The notes under the pieces are model-generated. The model searched no databases. It saw nothing but the letters and a program-made list of their open reading frames with translations, and was not told the origin of the DNA. From Arthrobacter sp. B1805 (GTDB taxonomy: Bacteria; Actinomycetota; Actinomycetes; Actinomycetales; Micrococcaceae), in assembly GCF_002929745.1 (NCBI RefSeq), contig NZ_PJIQ01000002.1:124001-188000 (forward strand): DNA of 64,000 bases, written 5' to 3'. How positions within the stretch are numbered: the stretch's first letter is position 1; every line of letters starts with the position of its first letter. The position numbers were made by a program, and so were the translations under genes. Shown in pieces: positions 18,145 through 26,608 of the stretch.

Positions 18145-18672
18145 ATGACCCGCGATCCGTACGCAGACCTTCCGCAGGTACCCGAGTTCGAGCTCACCAG
18201 TGAGAGCATCACCCACAACGCACCCCTCGACGCCGCACAGGCGTCGGGGCTGATGGGAGCGGGTGGCAGGGACGAGTCCCCGCAGCTCAGCTGGAGTGGG
18301 TTCCCCGACGGCACGAAGAGCTTCGTCGTGACCGTCTACGACCCGGACGCGCCTACGGCCAGCGGCTTTTGGCACTGGGCGGTCCTGAATCTGCCCGTCA
18401 CGACCACGTCCCTGCCGGCGGGTGCCGGGACGCCGGGCTCCGGCCTGTTGCCGGAGGGGGCGGTGCAGCTCCGGAACGACGGCGGCTTTGCCGGGTTCGT
18501 AGGAGCCGCACCTCCCGCAGGACACGGTCCGCACCATTACCACGTGGTCGTCCACGCGGTCGACGTCGAGACCCTCGATGTACCGGCCGAAGCTACGCCC
18601 GCCTATCTGGGCTTCACGCTGTTCTCGCACGGCATCGGGCGCGCGCGGATCATCGGCACGTTCGAGCAGTAG
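18145..18672 (+). CDS. YbhB/YbcL (PEBP) family protein
   Basis: The 175-residue protein belongs to the bacterial phosphatidylethanolamine-binding/Raf-kinase-inhibitor-like family. Ligand-pocket motifs are visible: [37 protein letters not shown] (split across residues 45-82) and [11 protein letters not shown] near 130. Bacterial members have no settled role. There is no signal peptide. AGGAG at 18133-18137 precedes the ATG by seven bases. It follows the PfkB kinase closely and precedes a HAD phosphatase, but the three do not form an obvious pathway. Confidence 0.88.
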   Translation: MTRDPYADLPQVPEFELTSESITHNAPLDAAQASGLMGAGGRDESPQLSWSGFPDGTKSFVVTVYDPDAPTASGFWHWAVLNLPVTTTSLPAGAGTPGSGLLPEGAVQLRNDGGFAGFVGAAPPAGHGPHHYHVVVHAVDVETLDVPAEATPAYLGFTLFSHGIGRARIIGTFEQ

Positions 18673-18743
18673 GTGACGGCCCCGCAACCCGCGACAGGAC
18701 GCGCGCCGGTACGCTGGAAGCCCAGAACACAAAGGAGTCAGCA

Positions 18744-19553
18744 ATGCGCCTCGTGGCGAGCGACATGGACGGGACCGTCGTCGGTCATGACGGCAAGATG
18801 AGCGAACGCACCATCCGTGCGTTCCGGGCGTGTGCCGAGGCCGGGGTGGACGTCGTCTTCGTCACCGGCCGTCCACCCCGCTGGCTGCAGCCCCTCCGCG
18901 ACCAGCTCGGCCACACCGGGACGGTGATCTGTTCCAACGGCGCCCTCACCTACGACCTGGCGTCCGAGCACGTCCTCGATGCGAAACTCCTGGATCCCGA
19001 GGATGTCTACGCCGCGCGCGACATCATCCGCGGCCTCTTTCCCGCAGCTACCTTCGCCGCGGAGACGGTGTCGGGGTTCAAGGTCGAATCGGGGTTCGCC
19101 GACGCCGCGACCTCCGAACTCCTCGGCGGCCTCACGGCGGAGCCCTTCGAAAAATCGCTACCCGGCGAGGACATCGTGAAGTTCCTCGCGCGGGAGAAGG
19201 ACATTTCGCCCGACGAATTCCTCGCCGCGGTCCGGCCGGCCGTCGCGCACCTCGTGTCGACGACGCACTCCGCGCCGACCATCGCCCTGCTCGAGATGGC
19301 CGTACCGGACATCAACAAGTCCGTCACGCTGGCGCAGTATGCAGCCGAGCGAGGCATCGAGGCAGGGGACGTCGTCGCCTTCGGCGACATGCCGAACGAC
19401 GTGCAGATGCTGGGCTGGGCGGGGCAGGGCTACGCGATGGCTTCGGGACACCCCGACGCCCTTGCCGCGGCCAACCTCGTGGCACCGCCGTTCGACGAGG
19501 ACGGCGTGGCACAGGTGCTGGAGGAACGGCTTGCGGCGCTCCGGACGGCCTGA
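18744..19553 (+). CDS. HAD-superfamily (Cof type) phosphatase
   Basis: A 269-residue HAD hydrolase with a C2-type cap, likely acting on sugar phosphates or similar metabolites. Motif I is ASDMDGTVV (nucleophile Asp in DMDGT), motif II VFVTGR, the conserved Lys lies in NKSVTLAQ, and motif IV is FGDMPNDVQML. AAAGGAG at 18731-18737 lies six bases before the ATG and fixes the start. The 3' end overlaps a glycerophosphodiester phosphodiesterase gene; a phosphatase next to such an enzyme could mean shared work on glycerol-phosphate compounds, which is inference. Confidence 0.88.
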   Translation: MRLVASDMDGTVVGHDGKMSERTIRAFRACAEAGVDVVFVTGRPPRWLQPLRDQLGHTGTVICSNGALTYDLASEHVLDAKLLDPEDVYAARDIIRGLFPAATFAAETVSGFKVESGFADAATSELLGGLTAEPFEKSLPGEDIVKFLAREKDISPDEFLAAVRPAVAHLVSTTHSAPTIALLEMAVPDINKSVTLAQYAAERGIEAGDVVAFGDMPNDVQMLGWAGQGYAMASGHPDALAAANLVAPPFDEDGVAQVLEERLAALRTA

Positions 19554-20361
19554 CCAGGGCGCCTACCCCTACCTGCACAATGCGGCAGGGACTCCTCCGA
19601 GTCCCCGCCCGATCGCCCTGGCGCACCGGGGCTTCGCGCCGGACGGAGGCGAGAACACCATGGCCGCTTTCGAGCGTGCCGTGGAGCTCGGCTTCCGGTA
19701 CCTCGAGATCGACGTCCGCGCCTCGAGCGACGGCGTCGTGATGGTCTTCCACGACGAGGACCTCGACCGCGTGACCGACGCCCATGGTCCCATGGCGGCT
19801 CGCACCGCGTGGGAGCTCGGAGAGTTGTCCGTCGGCGGCGGCGGCGGCATCCCGACGCTCGAGGCCGTGCTGCTGCGGTGGCCCGGCCTGCGCCTGAACA
19901 TCGACGTCAAGAGTGGTGCCTGCGTGCGGCCGTTCGCGGACCTCATCAACCGCCGGGCTGCACATGACCGCGTGCTCGTCGCGTCGTTCTCGGATCGCCG
20001 CCGCCGCAAGGTGCTGCGGCTGCTGGACGGACCGACGGCGTCCTCGGCGGGGATGGCGGTCACCACGCTCCTGAAGCTCCTTGCGCCGCTCGGCCTGGCC
20101 GGAGCGGTCAGCAGAGTCTCAGCAGTCCAGGCGCTCCAGGTGCCTGAGACCTACCGCGGCATGCGCGTCGTGACGGGTCGTTTCGTCGACGCGTGCCATG
20201 CGGCCGGGCTGCAGGTCCATGTGTGGACGATCAACGACCGGGCCGACATGGGCCGCTTGCTGGACCTGGGTGTCGACGGACTCGTGTCCGACGCCGCGGA
20301 CGTCCTCGCCGAGTGCATGGCGGCGAGGTCCGCCTGGCCGCAGGGTGACGTACGCGCCTAG
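19531..20361 (+). CDS. Glycerophosphodiester phosphodiesterase
   Basis: GDPD enzymes cut glycerophosphodiesters to glycerol 3-phosphate and an alcohol. The TIM-barrel motifs are ALAHRGFAPDGGENTMAAF (catalytic His and Glu), GFRYLEIDVRASSDGVVMVFHDEDL (metal-binding Glu-Asp and second His) and VHVWTINDRADMGRLLDLGVDGLVSD at the end. I start it at TTG 19531, with GGAGG six bases upstream, giving 276 residues and a 23-base overlap with the HAD gene. No ATG or GTG is available in frame before the first catalytic motif, so the TTG is the best choice but not certain. No signal peptide. Confidence 0.88.
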   Translation: MRRSGRPDQGAYPYLHNAAGTPPSPRPIALAHRGFAPDGGENTMAAFERAVELGFRYLEIDVRASSDGVVMVFHDEDLDRVTDAHGPMAARTAWELGELSVGGGGGIPTLEAVLLRWPGLRLNIDVKSGACVRPFADLINRRAAHDRVLVASFSDRRRRKVLRLLDGPTASSAGMAVTTLLKLLAPLGLAGAVSRVSAVQALQVPETYRGMRVVTGRFVDACHAAGLQVHVWTINDRADMGRLLDLGVDGLVSDAADVLAECMAARSAWPQGDVRA

Positions 20362-20397
20362 CCTCTATCGGCAGGCACCGCCACCGCCCGTACATGC

Positions 20398-20435
20398 GGG
20401 AGCCCGGTTGCGGCCACTCCCGCAACCGGGCTCCC
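20398..20435 (+). terminator. Strong hairpin after GDPD gene
   Basis: Two perfect 16-base arms (20398-20413 and 20420-20435) flank a six-base loop, 36 bases after the GDPD stop. There is no U-tract, as is common in actinobacteria. Confidence 0.7.
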
Positions 20436-20490
20436 TCGGTATCGATGGATCAACGGGGTATCGCGCCCACCGCTGACCCATCGAGTCTAG

Positions 20491-20521
20491 GATCGGGCGT
20501 CCGCGCTGCGGACGCCCGATC
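20491..20521 (-). terminator. Hairpin after GH43 gene
   Basis: Perfect 14-base arms (20491-20504 and 20508-20521) around GCT lie directly after the stop codon of the minus-strand GH43 gene. With the hairpin at 20398-20435 it separates two convergent genes. Confidence 0.75.
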
Positions 20522-20523
20522 GG

Positions 20524-21987
20524 CTACTTGCGGCCCTTGCCGGGCTTCGGTTCGACGGTCAGCTCCACGGGATCCGTGGTCACCGCACCGTGTGGGTTCG
20601 AGAACGTCGCGCGGAACAGCCGGCCGTCGTCGGCGGGCTGCGCCTTCTTGACCTCGGCGACCGACGTGTAGGTGCCGTCGTCGCTGCGCTCCGCACGCTG
20701 GGTGACGTCCGCGACCTGCCAGGTGGCGCCGTCATCGTCGGAACTCTCCCAGACCGCTACGGGCTCCGGTGTTCCGGTCGCACTCGCCACGAAGCGTGCC
20801 TTGTGCCCGTCCCGCACAGTCACCGATTGCGGTGCCGAGGCGAGTTCGGGCAGCTCCACGGTCTGGTCGACGGTGGGCCAGCCGTCCTCCCAACCCATCT
20901 TCTGCAGTCCGAGCGTCGGGATGTAAGGGGCCGCTGTGTTGTTGCGGTCGTAGTAGTGGAACGCGAGGTAGTCGCCGAATACGGACTGTCCGCCGAGGCC
21001 GTTCATGGCGCCGTGCGATTCCATGAGGATGGTTCCTCCGCCGCCAACCATGTCGCGTCCCTGCTTGTCGAGGTACGGGCCCGTGATGGATTCCGAGCGG
21101 GCCACGGCGATCTTGTACGTGGAGTCCGCGCCGCGGCAGCAGAAGTCGAATGACGTGAACAGGTAGTAGTAGCCGTCGCGCTGCATGATGTACGGCGCCT
21201 CGATGGGGTTGCCCGGGATGAAGCGGTCCGCGATGTTCACTGTCTGCGACTGCCAGTTCTCCACCGGCTTGCCACTGGGCCACTCCAAGGGCACGAGGAA
21301 GATCCCGTACCAGAAGGACCCGATCGACATGTAGGGCCTGCCGTCCGCGTCCTCGACGATACCGGCGTCGATGGCGTTGAAGGTCTTGCCGGGATTGTTC
21401 GGGTCGAGTCCGGTGACGGGGGAGTCGACGACGAGCCCCTGGTCCACCCACCTGTAGTCGGGGTCATCGGGATTGAGCGTGGTGTTCGTCGCCAGAGCCG
21501 TGAGGGAGTTGTTTCCGCCGAACTGGGACGCCGAGTAGTAGAGGTAGTAAATGCCGTCGTTCTCGTAGATCTCCGGAGCCCAGAGGTTCTCCGGAAGGAC
21601 ACCGCCGGCATAGCGCTCGTCGATCCACGCCGGGATCTCGTCCCAGACGGTGCCCCGGTATTCCCACGTGGTTCCCTCGTCCTTCGAGGACCAGGTCTGG
21701 ATGGTGCCGCCGTTCTCCCGGGCAAGGAGGCCCGTGGAGTAGACGTACCAGGTGCCGTCGTCGTCGATGATCAGGGCCGGATCATGGATGGGCGTCGTTT
21801 CGCCGACGACCGACTTGCCTCCGACGAGGTCGTCGATGCTCCGGGCTGCGGATTGCTGGGTGAGGGCGCCGGTTTGGGCGGGGACTTTCGGCTCTGCCGT
21901 CGCCGGCAGCGCTGCACTTGTGAGGGCGAGTGCCAGGACGGCTGCGATACTCGCGGATCGCGACCAAAGCTTCGTACGTGACGTCAT
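20524..21987 (-). CDS. Secreted GH43 arabinan endo-1,5-alpha-L-arabinosidase-like
   Basis: The 487-residue product begins with a Sec signal (MTSRTKLWSRSASIAAVLAL to a likely ALPATA|EP cut near residue 34). The five-bladed propeller of family 43 follows, with its three acids in PIHDPALIIDDDGTWYVYST (base), NAIDAGIVED (pKa modulator) and NPIEAPYIMQRDGYYYLF (acid). The HDPA and FNAIDAG contexts are those of endo-arabinanases. About 95 C-terminal residues look like an Ig-like domain (SVTVRDGHKARFVASATG, WESSDDDGATWQ). It should release arabino-oligosaccharides from plant pectin. ATG 21987 has AAAGGA upstream; a longer start would bury the signal peptide. Confidence 0.88.
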   Translation of the reverse strand: MTSRTKLWSRSASIAAVLALALTSAALPATAEPKVPAQTGALTQQSAARSIDDLVGGKSVVGETTPIHDPALIIDDDGTWYVYSTGLLARENGGTIQTWSSKDEGTTWEYRGTVWDEIPAWIDERYAGGVLPENLWAPEIYENDGIYYLYYSASQFGGNNSLTALATNTTLNPDDPDYRWVDQGLVVDSPVTGLDPNNPGKTFNAIDAGIVEDADGRPYMSIGSFWYGIFLVPLEWPSGKPVENWQSQTVNIADRFIPGNPIEAPYIMQRDGYYYLFTSFDFCCRGADSTYKIAVARSESITGPYLDKQGRDMVGGGGTILMESHGAMNGLGGQSVFGDYLAFHYYDRNNTAAPYIPTLGLQKMGWEDGWPTVDQTVELPELASAPQSVTVRDGHKARFVASATGTPEPVAVWESSDDDGATWQVADVTQRAERSDDGTYTSVAEVKKAQPADDGRLFRATFSNPHGAVTTDPVELTVEPKPGKGRK

Positions 21988-22044
21988 TATCACGTGGTCC
22001 TTTCGATGGTGAGAGGGCGGGCGGGCGACAGTGCACGCTCGATT

Positions 22045-22068
22045 TACATCGTTGTCTACATCGTTGTA
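22045..22068. promoter_or_regulatory. Tandem 12-base operator-like repeats upstream of GH43
   Basis: TACATCGTTGTC and TACATCGTTGTA stand head to tail with no gap, about 58 bases before the GH43 start. Each has TACA...TGT ends, like the operators of LacI-family sugar regulators. On the minus strand TTTACA (22066-22071) and TGTAAA (22044-22049) flank them with 16 bases between, so the repeats may sit inside the promoter. Repression relieved by arabinose or an oligosaccharide is a reasonable inference. Confidence 0.5.
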
Positions 22069-22191
22069 AAACAGTGCCACGCGGCCACCCGGTCCGTCAA
22101 GGGAGGGTCAGAACCGGAGTCCCAGAGCTGCTCATATTCTGCGCGGGATTGCGCGCGGGAATGCGGCCCTGAATGGCGGACGACGAGTGAA

Positions 22192-22848
22192 CTAGAGGGT
22201 AGCGACGCCGGCCCTCACTGCGAGCACCGCGAGCTGCACTCGTCCGGCCACATTGAGCTTCGCCATGATCTTCGTGATCTGGGCCTTCACGGTTGCCTCG
22301 CTGACATGCAACGCGCCTGCGATCTGGCCGTTCGTCCGACCCTCGGTCAGCGCGGACAGGATTGCGCGGTCACGGGCCGGCAGTCGCTTGATCAGCTGAA
22401 GCTCGGACGATTCAGCCGGTACCGCCGGCAGCGGAAACCGCTCGAGGTCGGGCGGCATGGAGAAGATGGCCTCACCACGATGGATCATCCGAATGGCCGC
22501 TCCCAGGTCGGACGAAACCGAATACTTGGAGAGGTAGCTGGCGGCGCCGGCCCGGTAGGCGTCGCACATGATGCCAAAATCGGTCGCGGAGGAGAGCATT
22601 GCAACCTTCACCTGCGGTGCGCGAGCTGAGATCTCCTGTACTGCCCGGACGCCATCGACGTTCCGCACCGTTGTCTCCATCAGGACGACGTCGGGTTTGA
22701 GGGCAAGCGCCTCCTTGATCGCGGCATCCCCGCTCGACGTGACAGATTCGAGCTCAATGTGCTCCAGGCCTTCAAATAGCCGTTCCACACCGAGGCGCAC
22801 CAGGTAGTCGTCGTCGACCAGATGTACCCGAAGAGTTTGTTGAGCCAA
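22192..22848 (-). CDS. NarL/LuxR-type response regulator with Glu at phosphoacceptor
   Basis: The 218-residue protein has an N-terminal receiver (RVHLVDDDYLVRLGVERLF) and a C-terminal LuxR helix-turn-helix (LPARDRAILSALTEGRTNGQIAGALHVSEATVKAQITKIM). The acidic pair (Asp12-14), Ser86-87 and Lys108 are in place, but where the phosphoacceptor Asp is expected (KPDVVLME) there is Glu58. It may thus act without phosphorylation. I start at TTG 22848, with GGAAGG about nine bases upstream; a frame from 22902 is less likely. No histidine kinase is nearby. It diverges from the large surface-protein gene and is the obvious candidate to control it. Confidence 0.85.
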   Translation of the reverse strand: MAQQTLRVHLVDDDYLVRLGVERLFEGLEHIELESVTSSGDAAIKEALALKPDVVLMETTVRNVDGVRAVQEISARAPQVKVAMLSSATDFGIMCDAYRAGAASYLSKYSVSSDLGAAIRMIHRGEAIFSMPPDLERFPLPAVPAESSELQLIKRLPARDRAILSALTEGRTNGQIAGALHVSEATVKAQITKIMAKLNVAGRVQLAVLAVRAGVATL

Positions 22849-23196
22849 AGTTGTAGCCTTCCCCCTGAACCGATGGCCCCCGCCATCGGCATAACAGATC
22901 AACCGCTTACTGCGGCTTCTCCGCCACGTGAGGGTTGTCCGAATAAGACGGGCACCCCAGCACCCGCCATAGCCTATCTGACTGGGAGATTGGACGATTG
23001 TCCATCAGTGCCCTGTGTTTCGCCGTCGCATTCCGCTGTGTAGTACGACGAGCACATACCCGGGTAGGTGAAAAGAATGACTGCTTCTCTAGATCAATTT
23101 ACCCGGTCGATTATCTCTGCCTGTCGTATTGCGTAGATAGCGTTCTGAGCGCCGCGTCCTGTCTTGGGCGCGCTTCTTCTTGATCAAGGAGCAGTT
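22849..23196. promoter_or_regulatory. 348-base divergent control region with inverted repeats
   Basis: This gap between the response regulator and the surface-protein gene is richer in A and T than its surroundings and has no gene. It holds three inverted repeats: CCGATGGC/GCCATCGG around four C at 22870-22889, TGGAC/GTCCA around GATT at 22991-23004, and the palindrome TACCCGGGTA at 23057-23066. The first could form a hairpin in the regulator's own leader. No clear -35/-10 pair was found for either gene. Confidence 0.45.
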
Positions 23197-26100
23197 TTGA
23201 CGTTACTTATAGGGGGGCCGCCTAAACGGCGGCATAGAAATACGATGAGGTTCTTGGCAGGAGGAGTTGTAGCGGGCCTTGCCCTGGCTCCGCTGCAGGG
23301 AGCGGTTGCCGCTCCTCTTCCCACTGATGAGAGTGCCGCGCGCGCCGAGGTCCTCAGCGGCTCGTTGTTCACCGGAATCGACCTGATCGGCCTTGGCCTT
23401 GCCGAGAGCGCATCCCCGAGCGATCCCGGACCAGATACATCTTCGCTCAATGCAAACGTGCTGAACGCAGTGCAGGTCGATCTCGGCACTGTCCGAGTTC
23501 CACTGCTGAACCCGGCTGGCGGAACGGGCGGCCTGCTATCGTTCGGCGAAGCCGGAGTGCTCAACAGTTTCGCGTCCTCACCATCGGCGACAACGTCGGT
23601 TGCTGCGGCTGGTGCTATCACCGCCGATGGTGCAATCGCTGTCTCTCCCGCCTCACAGGGGGACTCCGCATCCGTCAACCTCACACCCCTGCTGAGCCAG
23701 GTTGCCGGTGGTAGCGTTGTGGATCAGCTTTCGCTGGATCTCGGTGTGCTCGCGTCGCGGGCTGAGCAGAACGGAGCCGAGACGCCGACATCGGAGTACG
23801 TTGTTGCGGACGCGCAACTCCTCCTGCGCAGTCCCCTGGTCGGAACCCTGACCACGGACGTGTCCAGGACCGTCGACGGCCTGGCAGCAGCGCTCGGTAA
23901 CGCAGGCGCCGGCATCGAGCTGGATCTCTCGCTTCTCGGTCTCGCGAACGCGTCCGTCGGACCGGTCACCGTGACCGTGGACGGTGCAGGGGCAGCGCTG
24001 GACGCTGTCGTTGATCCGATTTTGGACACACCTCGAGTCAGCCCCGATGGACTCGTCACCGTCAACCTGCGGACTGGCGAGATCGCAGTCGACCTTGATG
24101 CTCTTGGTCTCAACGGTCGTCCGGCCAACACTCAGGTGCTGACAGCAGCGGACATCAACCGGATCACGGCCGCCGTGACCCAGGTGCTGACCGACGCGGT
24201 CGCCGAGATCAATACGGGAATCACCCGAGTCGTTCCCACACTGGGAGTCACGGTCACTGCAGGCGTAGAGGTCGACTCTTTGCTTCCCCTGGTCCCCAGC
24301 CTCACAGGTTCGGCAACCCTCACGGGAACGCTCGGAGGATTCACCGGCACCCCCGGTGCAGTTGCGCCGACTGTCGCGGTGAACATCGCGGGCCTGGACG
24401 CAAACCTGACCACGGCTCTCTCCGGCCTCCTGACCACGAACCTGGTCTCGGCGATCGGTACAGCCCTGAACAGCACCCTGACCAACACAACCGCCGGCCT
24501 CACGACTTTCGTGAACCAGACGGTAGGCGCGCTGTCGCCGGGTCTTGCGACGGTACTCTCCGAGGTCGTCCGACTGGTGGTCAACGAGCAGCCCACGCCG
24601 GGAATCCTCGGTGAGGATTCCTTCACCGTGAGCGCACTCGCTGTGACGCTGCTGCCTCGACTGGACGCGGTCTCGCTTCGCTTAGCTACCTCCAGCGTCC
24701 TCGCTTCGGCGGTCGACAACCCCGGTGACAACCCGGGCGACAACACCGGAGTCAACACTGCCGACAACACGACTGTGAACACGGCGGATAACACCGCTGT
24801 CCTGGGTGACGTCAACGGTGCGGACAACACTTCGGTGCTCGGTGCGATCAATGGCGCTGACAACACTGCTGTGGCTGGTGCGATCAATGGCGCTGACAAC
24901 ACTGCTGTGGCTGGTGCCATCAACGGTGCCGACAACACGACTGTGAACACGGCTGACAACACTGCAGTTCTGGGTGACGTGAACGGTGCGGACAACACTT
25001 CGGTGCTCGGTGCGATCAATGGCGCTGACAACACTGCTGTGGCTGGTGCCATCAACACTGCCGACAACACGACTGTGAACACGGCTGATAACACCGCTGT
25101 CCTGGGTGAAGTCAACGGTGCGGACAACACTTCGGTGCTCGGCGCGATCAACGGCGCTGACAACACTGCTGTGGCTGGTGCCATCAACACTGCCGACAAC
25201 ACGACAGTGAACACGGCTGATAACACCGCTGTCCTGGGTGAAGTCAACGGTGCGGACAACACTTCGGTGCTCGGCGCGATCAACGGTGCCGACAACACTG
25301 CTGTGGCTGGTGCCATCAATGGCGCCGACAACACGACAGTGAACACGGCGGATAACACCGCTGTCCTGGGTGACGTCAACGGTGCGGACAACACTGCAGT
25401 TCTGGGTGACGTGAACGGCGCGGACAACACTTCGGTGCTCGGTGCGATCAATGGCGCTGACAACACTGCTGTGGCTGGTGCCATCAACGGTGCCGACAAC
25501 ACGACTGTGAACACGGCTGACAACACTGCAGTCCTGGGTGACGTGAACGGCGCGGACAACACTTCGGTGCTCGGTGCGATCAACGGTGCCGACAACACTG
25601 CTGTGGCTGGTGCCATCAACGGTGCCGACAACACGACTGTGAACACGGCTGACAACACTGCAGTCCTGGGTGACGTGAACGGCGCGGACAACACTTCGGT
25701 GCTCGGTGCGATCAACGGTGCCGACAACACTGCTGTGGCTGGTGCCATCAACGGTGCCGACAACACGACTGTGAACACGGCTGACAACACTGCAGTCCTG
25801 GGTGACGTGAACGGCGCGGACAACACTTCGGTGCTCGGTGCGATCAACGGTGCCGAGAACACTGCTGTGGCTGGTGCTATCAACGGCGCTGACAACACTG
25901 CTGTGGCTGGTGCTATCAACGGTGCCGACAACACTGCAGTGCTGGGTGCTATCAACGGCGCTGACAACACTGCTGTGGCTGGTGCTATCAACGGTGCCGA
26001 CAACACTGCAGTGCTGGGTGCTATCAACGGCGCTGACAACACGGCTGTAGCTGGCGGCGTCAACGGTGGGGACAATCCTGCTGAGAATCCTGCGGTCAAC

Positions 26101-26487
26101 CCTGCTGAGAACCCTTCGGTCAACCCGGCGGACAACCCTGCTGAGAACCCGGCCGACAACGGTGCTGACAACACGGCTGACAACACGGCTGACAACACGG
26201 CTGACAACACGGCTGACAACACGCTCGATAACACAGCTGACAACACGGCTGTGACCGGTGCCGATAACGCAGCGGTGAACCCCGCAACGAACGGCGCTAC
26301 CAACACCGCCACGACGCCGTCCCTGAATGGCGTCACGGACACCAAGCGGGGTGCCCTCACCGGCGCCCAGCTCGTCCACACAGGCGCTGAAGGAGTCCTT
26401 CCCCTCGTGGGCTTCGGCATCCTGCTCCTCCTGGCCGGCATCGCCGGATTGGTCCTGAGCAAGCGTCGCAACCAGGCACGCGCCTAA
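23197..26487 (+). CDS. Repeat-rich secreted surface protein with LVHTG anchor (choice-of-anchor G-like)
   Basis: The 1096-residue product starts at TTG 23197, which has AAGGAG five bases upstream. A basic n-region (PPKRRHRNT) and a hydrophobic stretch ending QGAVA|AP form a signal peptide. Residues about 40-505 are a Gly/Ala/Thr/Val-rich, beta-rich domain (for example LFTGIDLIGLGLAE and EYVVADAQLLLRSPLVG) resembling the choice-of-anchor G proteins. Residues 528-955 are DNT repeats, followed by Asn-Pro and ADNT stretches. The end has LVHTG at 1059, a membrane helix and KRRNQARA, a sortase-type sorting signal. No sortase gene is in the window. It is the first gene of a likely unit with the two membrane-protein genes that follow. 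Confidence 0.85.
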   Translation: MTLLIGGPPKRRHRNTMRFLAGGVVAGLALAPLQGAVAAPLPTDESAARAEVLSGSLFTGIDLIGLGLAESASPSDPGPDTSSLNANVLNAVQVDLGTVRVPLLNPAGGTGGLLSFGEAGVLNSFASSPSATTSVAAAGAITADGAIAVSPASQGDSASVNLTPLLSQVAGGSVVDQLSLDLGVLASRAEQNGAETPTSEYVVADAQLLLRSPLVGTLTTDVSRTVDGLAAALGNAGAGIELDLSLLGLANASVGPVTVTVDGAGAALDAVVDPILDTPRVSPDGLVTVNLRTGEIAVDLDALGLNGRPANTQVLTAADINRITAAVTQVLTDAVAEINTGITRVVPTLGVTVTAGVEVDSLLPLVPSLTGSATLTGTLGGFTGTPGAVAPTVAVNIAGLDANLTTALSGLLTTNLVSAIGTALNSTLTNTTAGLTTFVNQTVGALSPGLATVLSEVVRLVVNEQPTPGILGEDSFTVSALAVTLLPRLDAVSLRLATSSVLASAVDNPGDNPGDNTGVNTADNTTVNTADNTAVLGDVNGADNTSVLGAINGADNTAVAGAINGADNTAVAGAINGADNTTVNTADNTAVLGDVNGADNTSVLGAINGADNTAVAGAINTADNTTVNTADNTAVLGEVNGADNTSVLGAINGADNTAVAGAINTADNTTVNTADNTAVLGEVNGADNTSVLGAINGADNTAVAGAINGADNTTVNTADNTAVLGDVNGADNTAVLGDVNGADNTSVLGAINGADNTAVAGAINGADNTTVNTADNTAVLGDVNGADNTSVLGAINGADNTAVAGAINGADNTTVNTADNTAVLGDVNGADNTSVLGAINGADNTAVAGAINGADNTTVNTADNTAVLGDVNGADNTSVLGAINGAENTAVAGAINGADNTAVAGAINGADNTAVLGAINGADNTAVAGAINGADNTAVLGAINGADNTAVAGGVNGGDNPAENPAVNPAENPSVNPADNPAENPADNGADNTADNTADNTADNTADNTLDNTADNTAVTGADNAAVNPATNGATNTATTPSLNGVTDTKRGALTGAQLVHTGAEGVLPLVGFGILLLLAGIAGLVLSKRRNQARA
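24778..26061 (+). repeat. In-frame tandem repeats: 31 units of 36 bp and 7 of 24 bp
   Basis: The 1284 bases divide exactly into 31 twelve-codon units (consensus N-G/T-A-D-N-T-x-V-x-G-x-I/V) and 7 eight-codon units (N-G/T-A-D-N-T-T-V). A higher-order unit of 132 bases (12+12+8+12 codons) recurs with copies starting at 25417, 25549, 25681 and 25813 that are almost identical, so the array has expanded recently. It encodes residues 528-955 of the surface protein. Confidence 0.95.
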
Positions 26488-26513
26488 CCAGGAACGCGTC
26501 CAGCTGGAACAAA

Positions 26514-26547
26514 CCATGGCGGCAGGGGACAACCCTTGCCGCCATGG
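26514..26547 (+). terminator. Hairpin between surface-protein gene and next gene
   Basis: CCATGGCGGCA and TGCCGCCATGG form a perfect 11-base stem that extends by GGG/CCC after one mismatch, around ACAA, and is followed by CTTTGT. It lies 27 bases after the surface-protein stop. As the next gene starts 62 bases later on the same strand, it may be a partial terminator that lowers downstream expression. Confidence 0.65.
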
Positions 26548-26608
26548 CTTTGTCTCGGCCCCCCCTCACACACGCCCCTTCCCTTTCCCATCTCCAGAGA
26601 GCAAAGCA

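Noticed and set aside
24778-26061. Repeat array as a possible CRISPR
   Set aside because: Repeats are contiguous, in frame and encode protein; there are no unique spacers and no cas genes.
26371-26484. Classical LPXTG anchor on the surface protein
   Set aside because: The motif is LVHTG, not LPXTG. The arrangement of motif, helix and basic tail still fits a sorting signal, so I describe it as sortase-like only.
24132-26532. Long open frames on the minus strand opposite the repeat protein (up to 779 codons)
   Set aside because: They mirror the repeat periodicity of the sense gene, have low-complexity Ser/Val/Leu products and no ribosome site; high GC with repeated codons keeps these frames open.
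26516-26608. Earlier ATG for the DUF5819-like protein
   Set aside because: It lies inside the terminator-like hairpin and would add a Pro/His-rich stretch ahead of the membrane helix.
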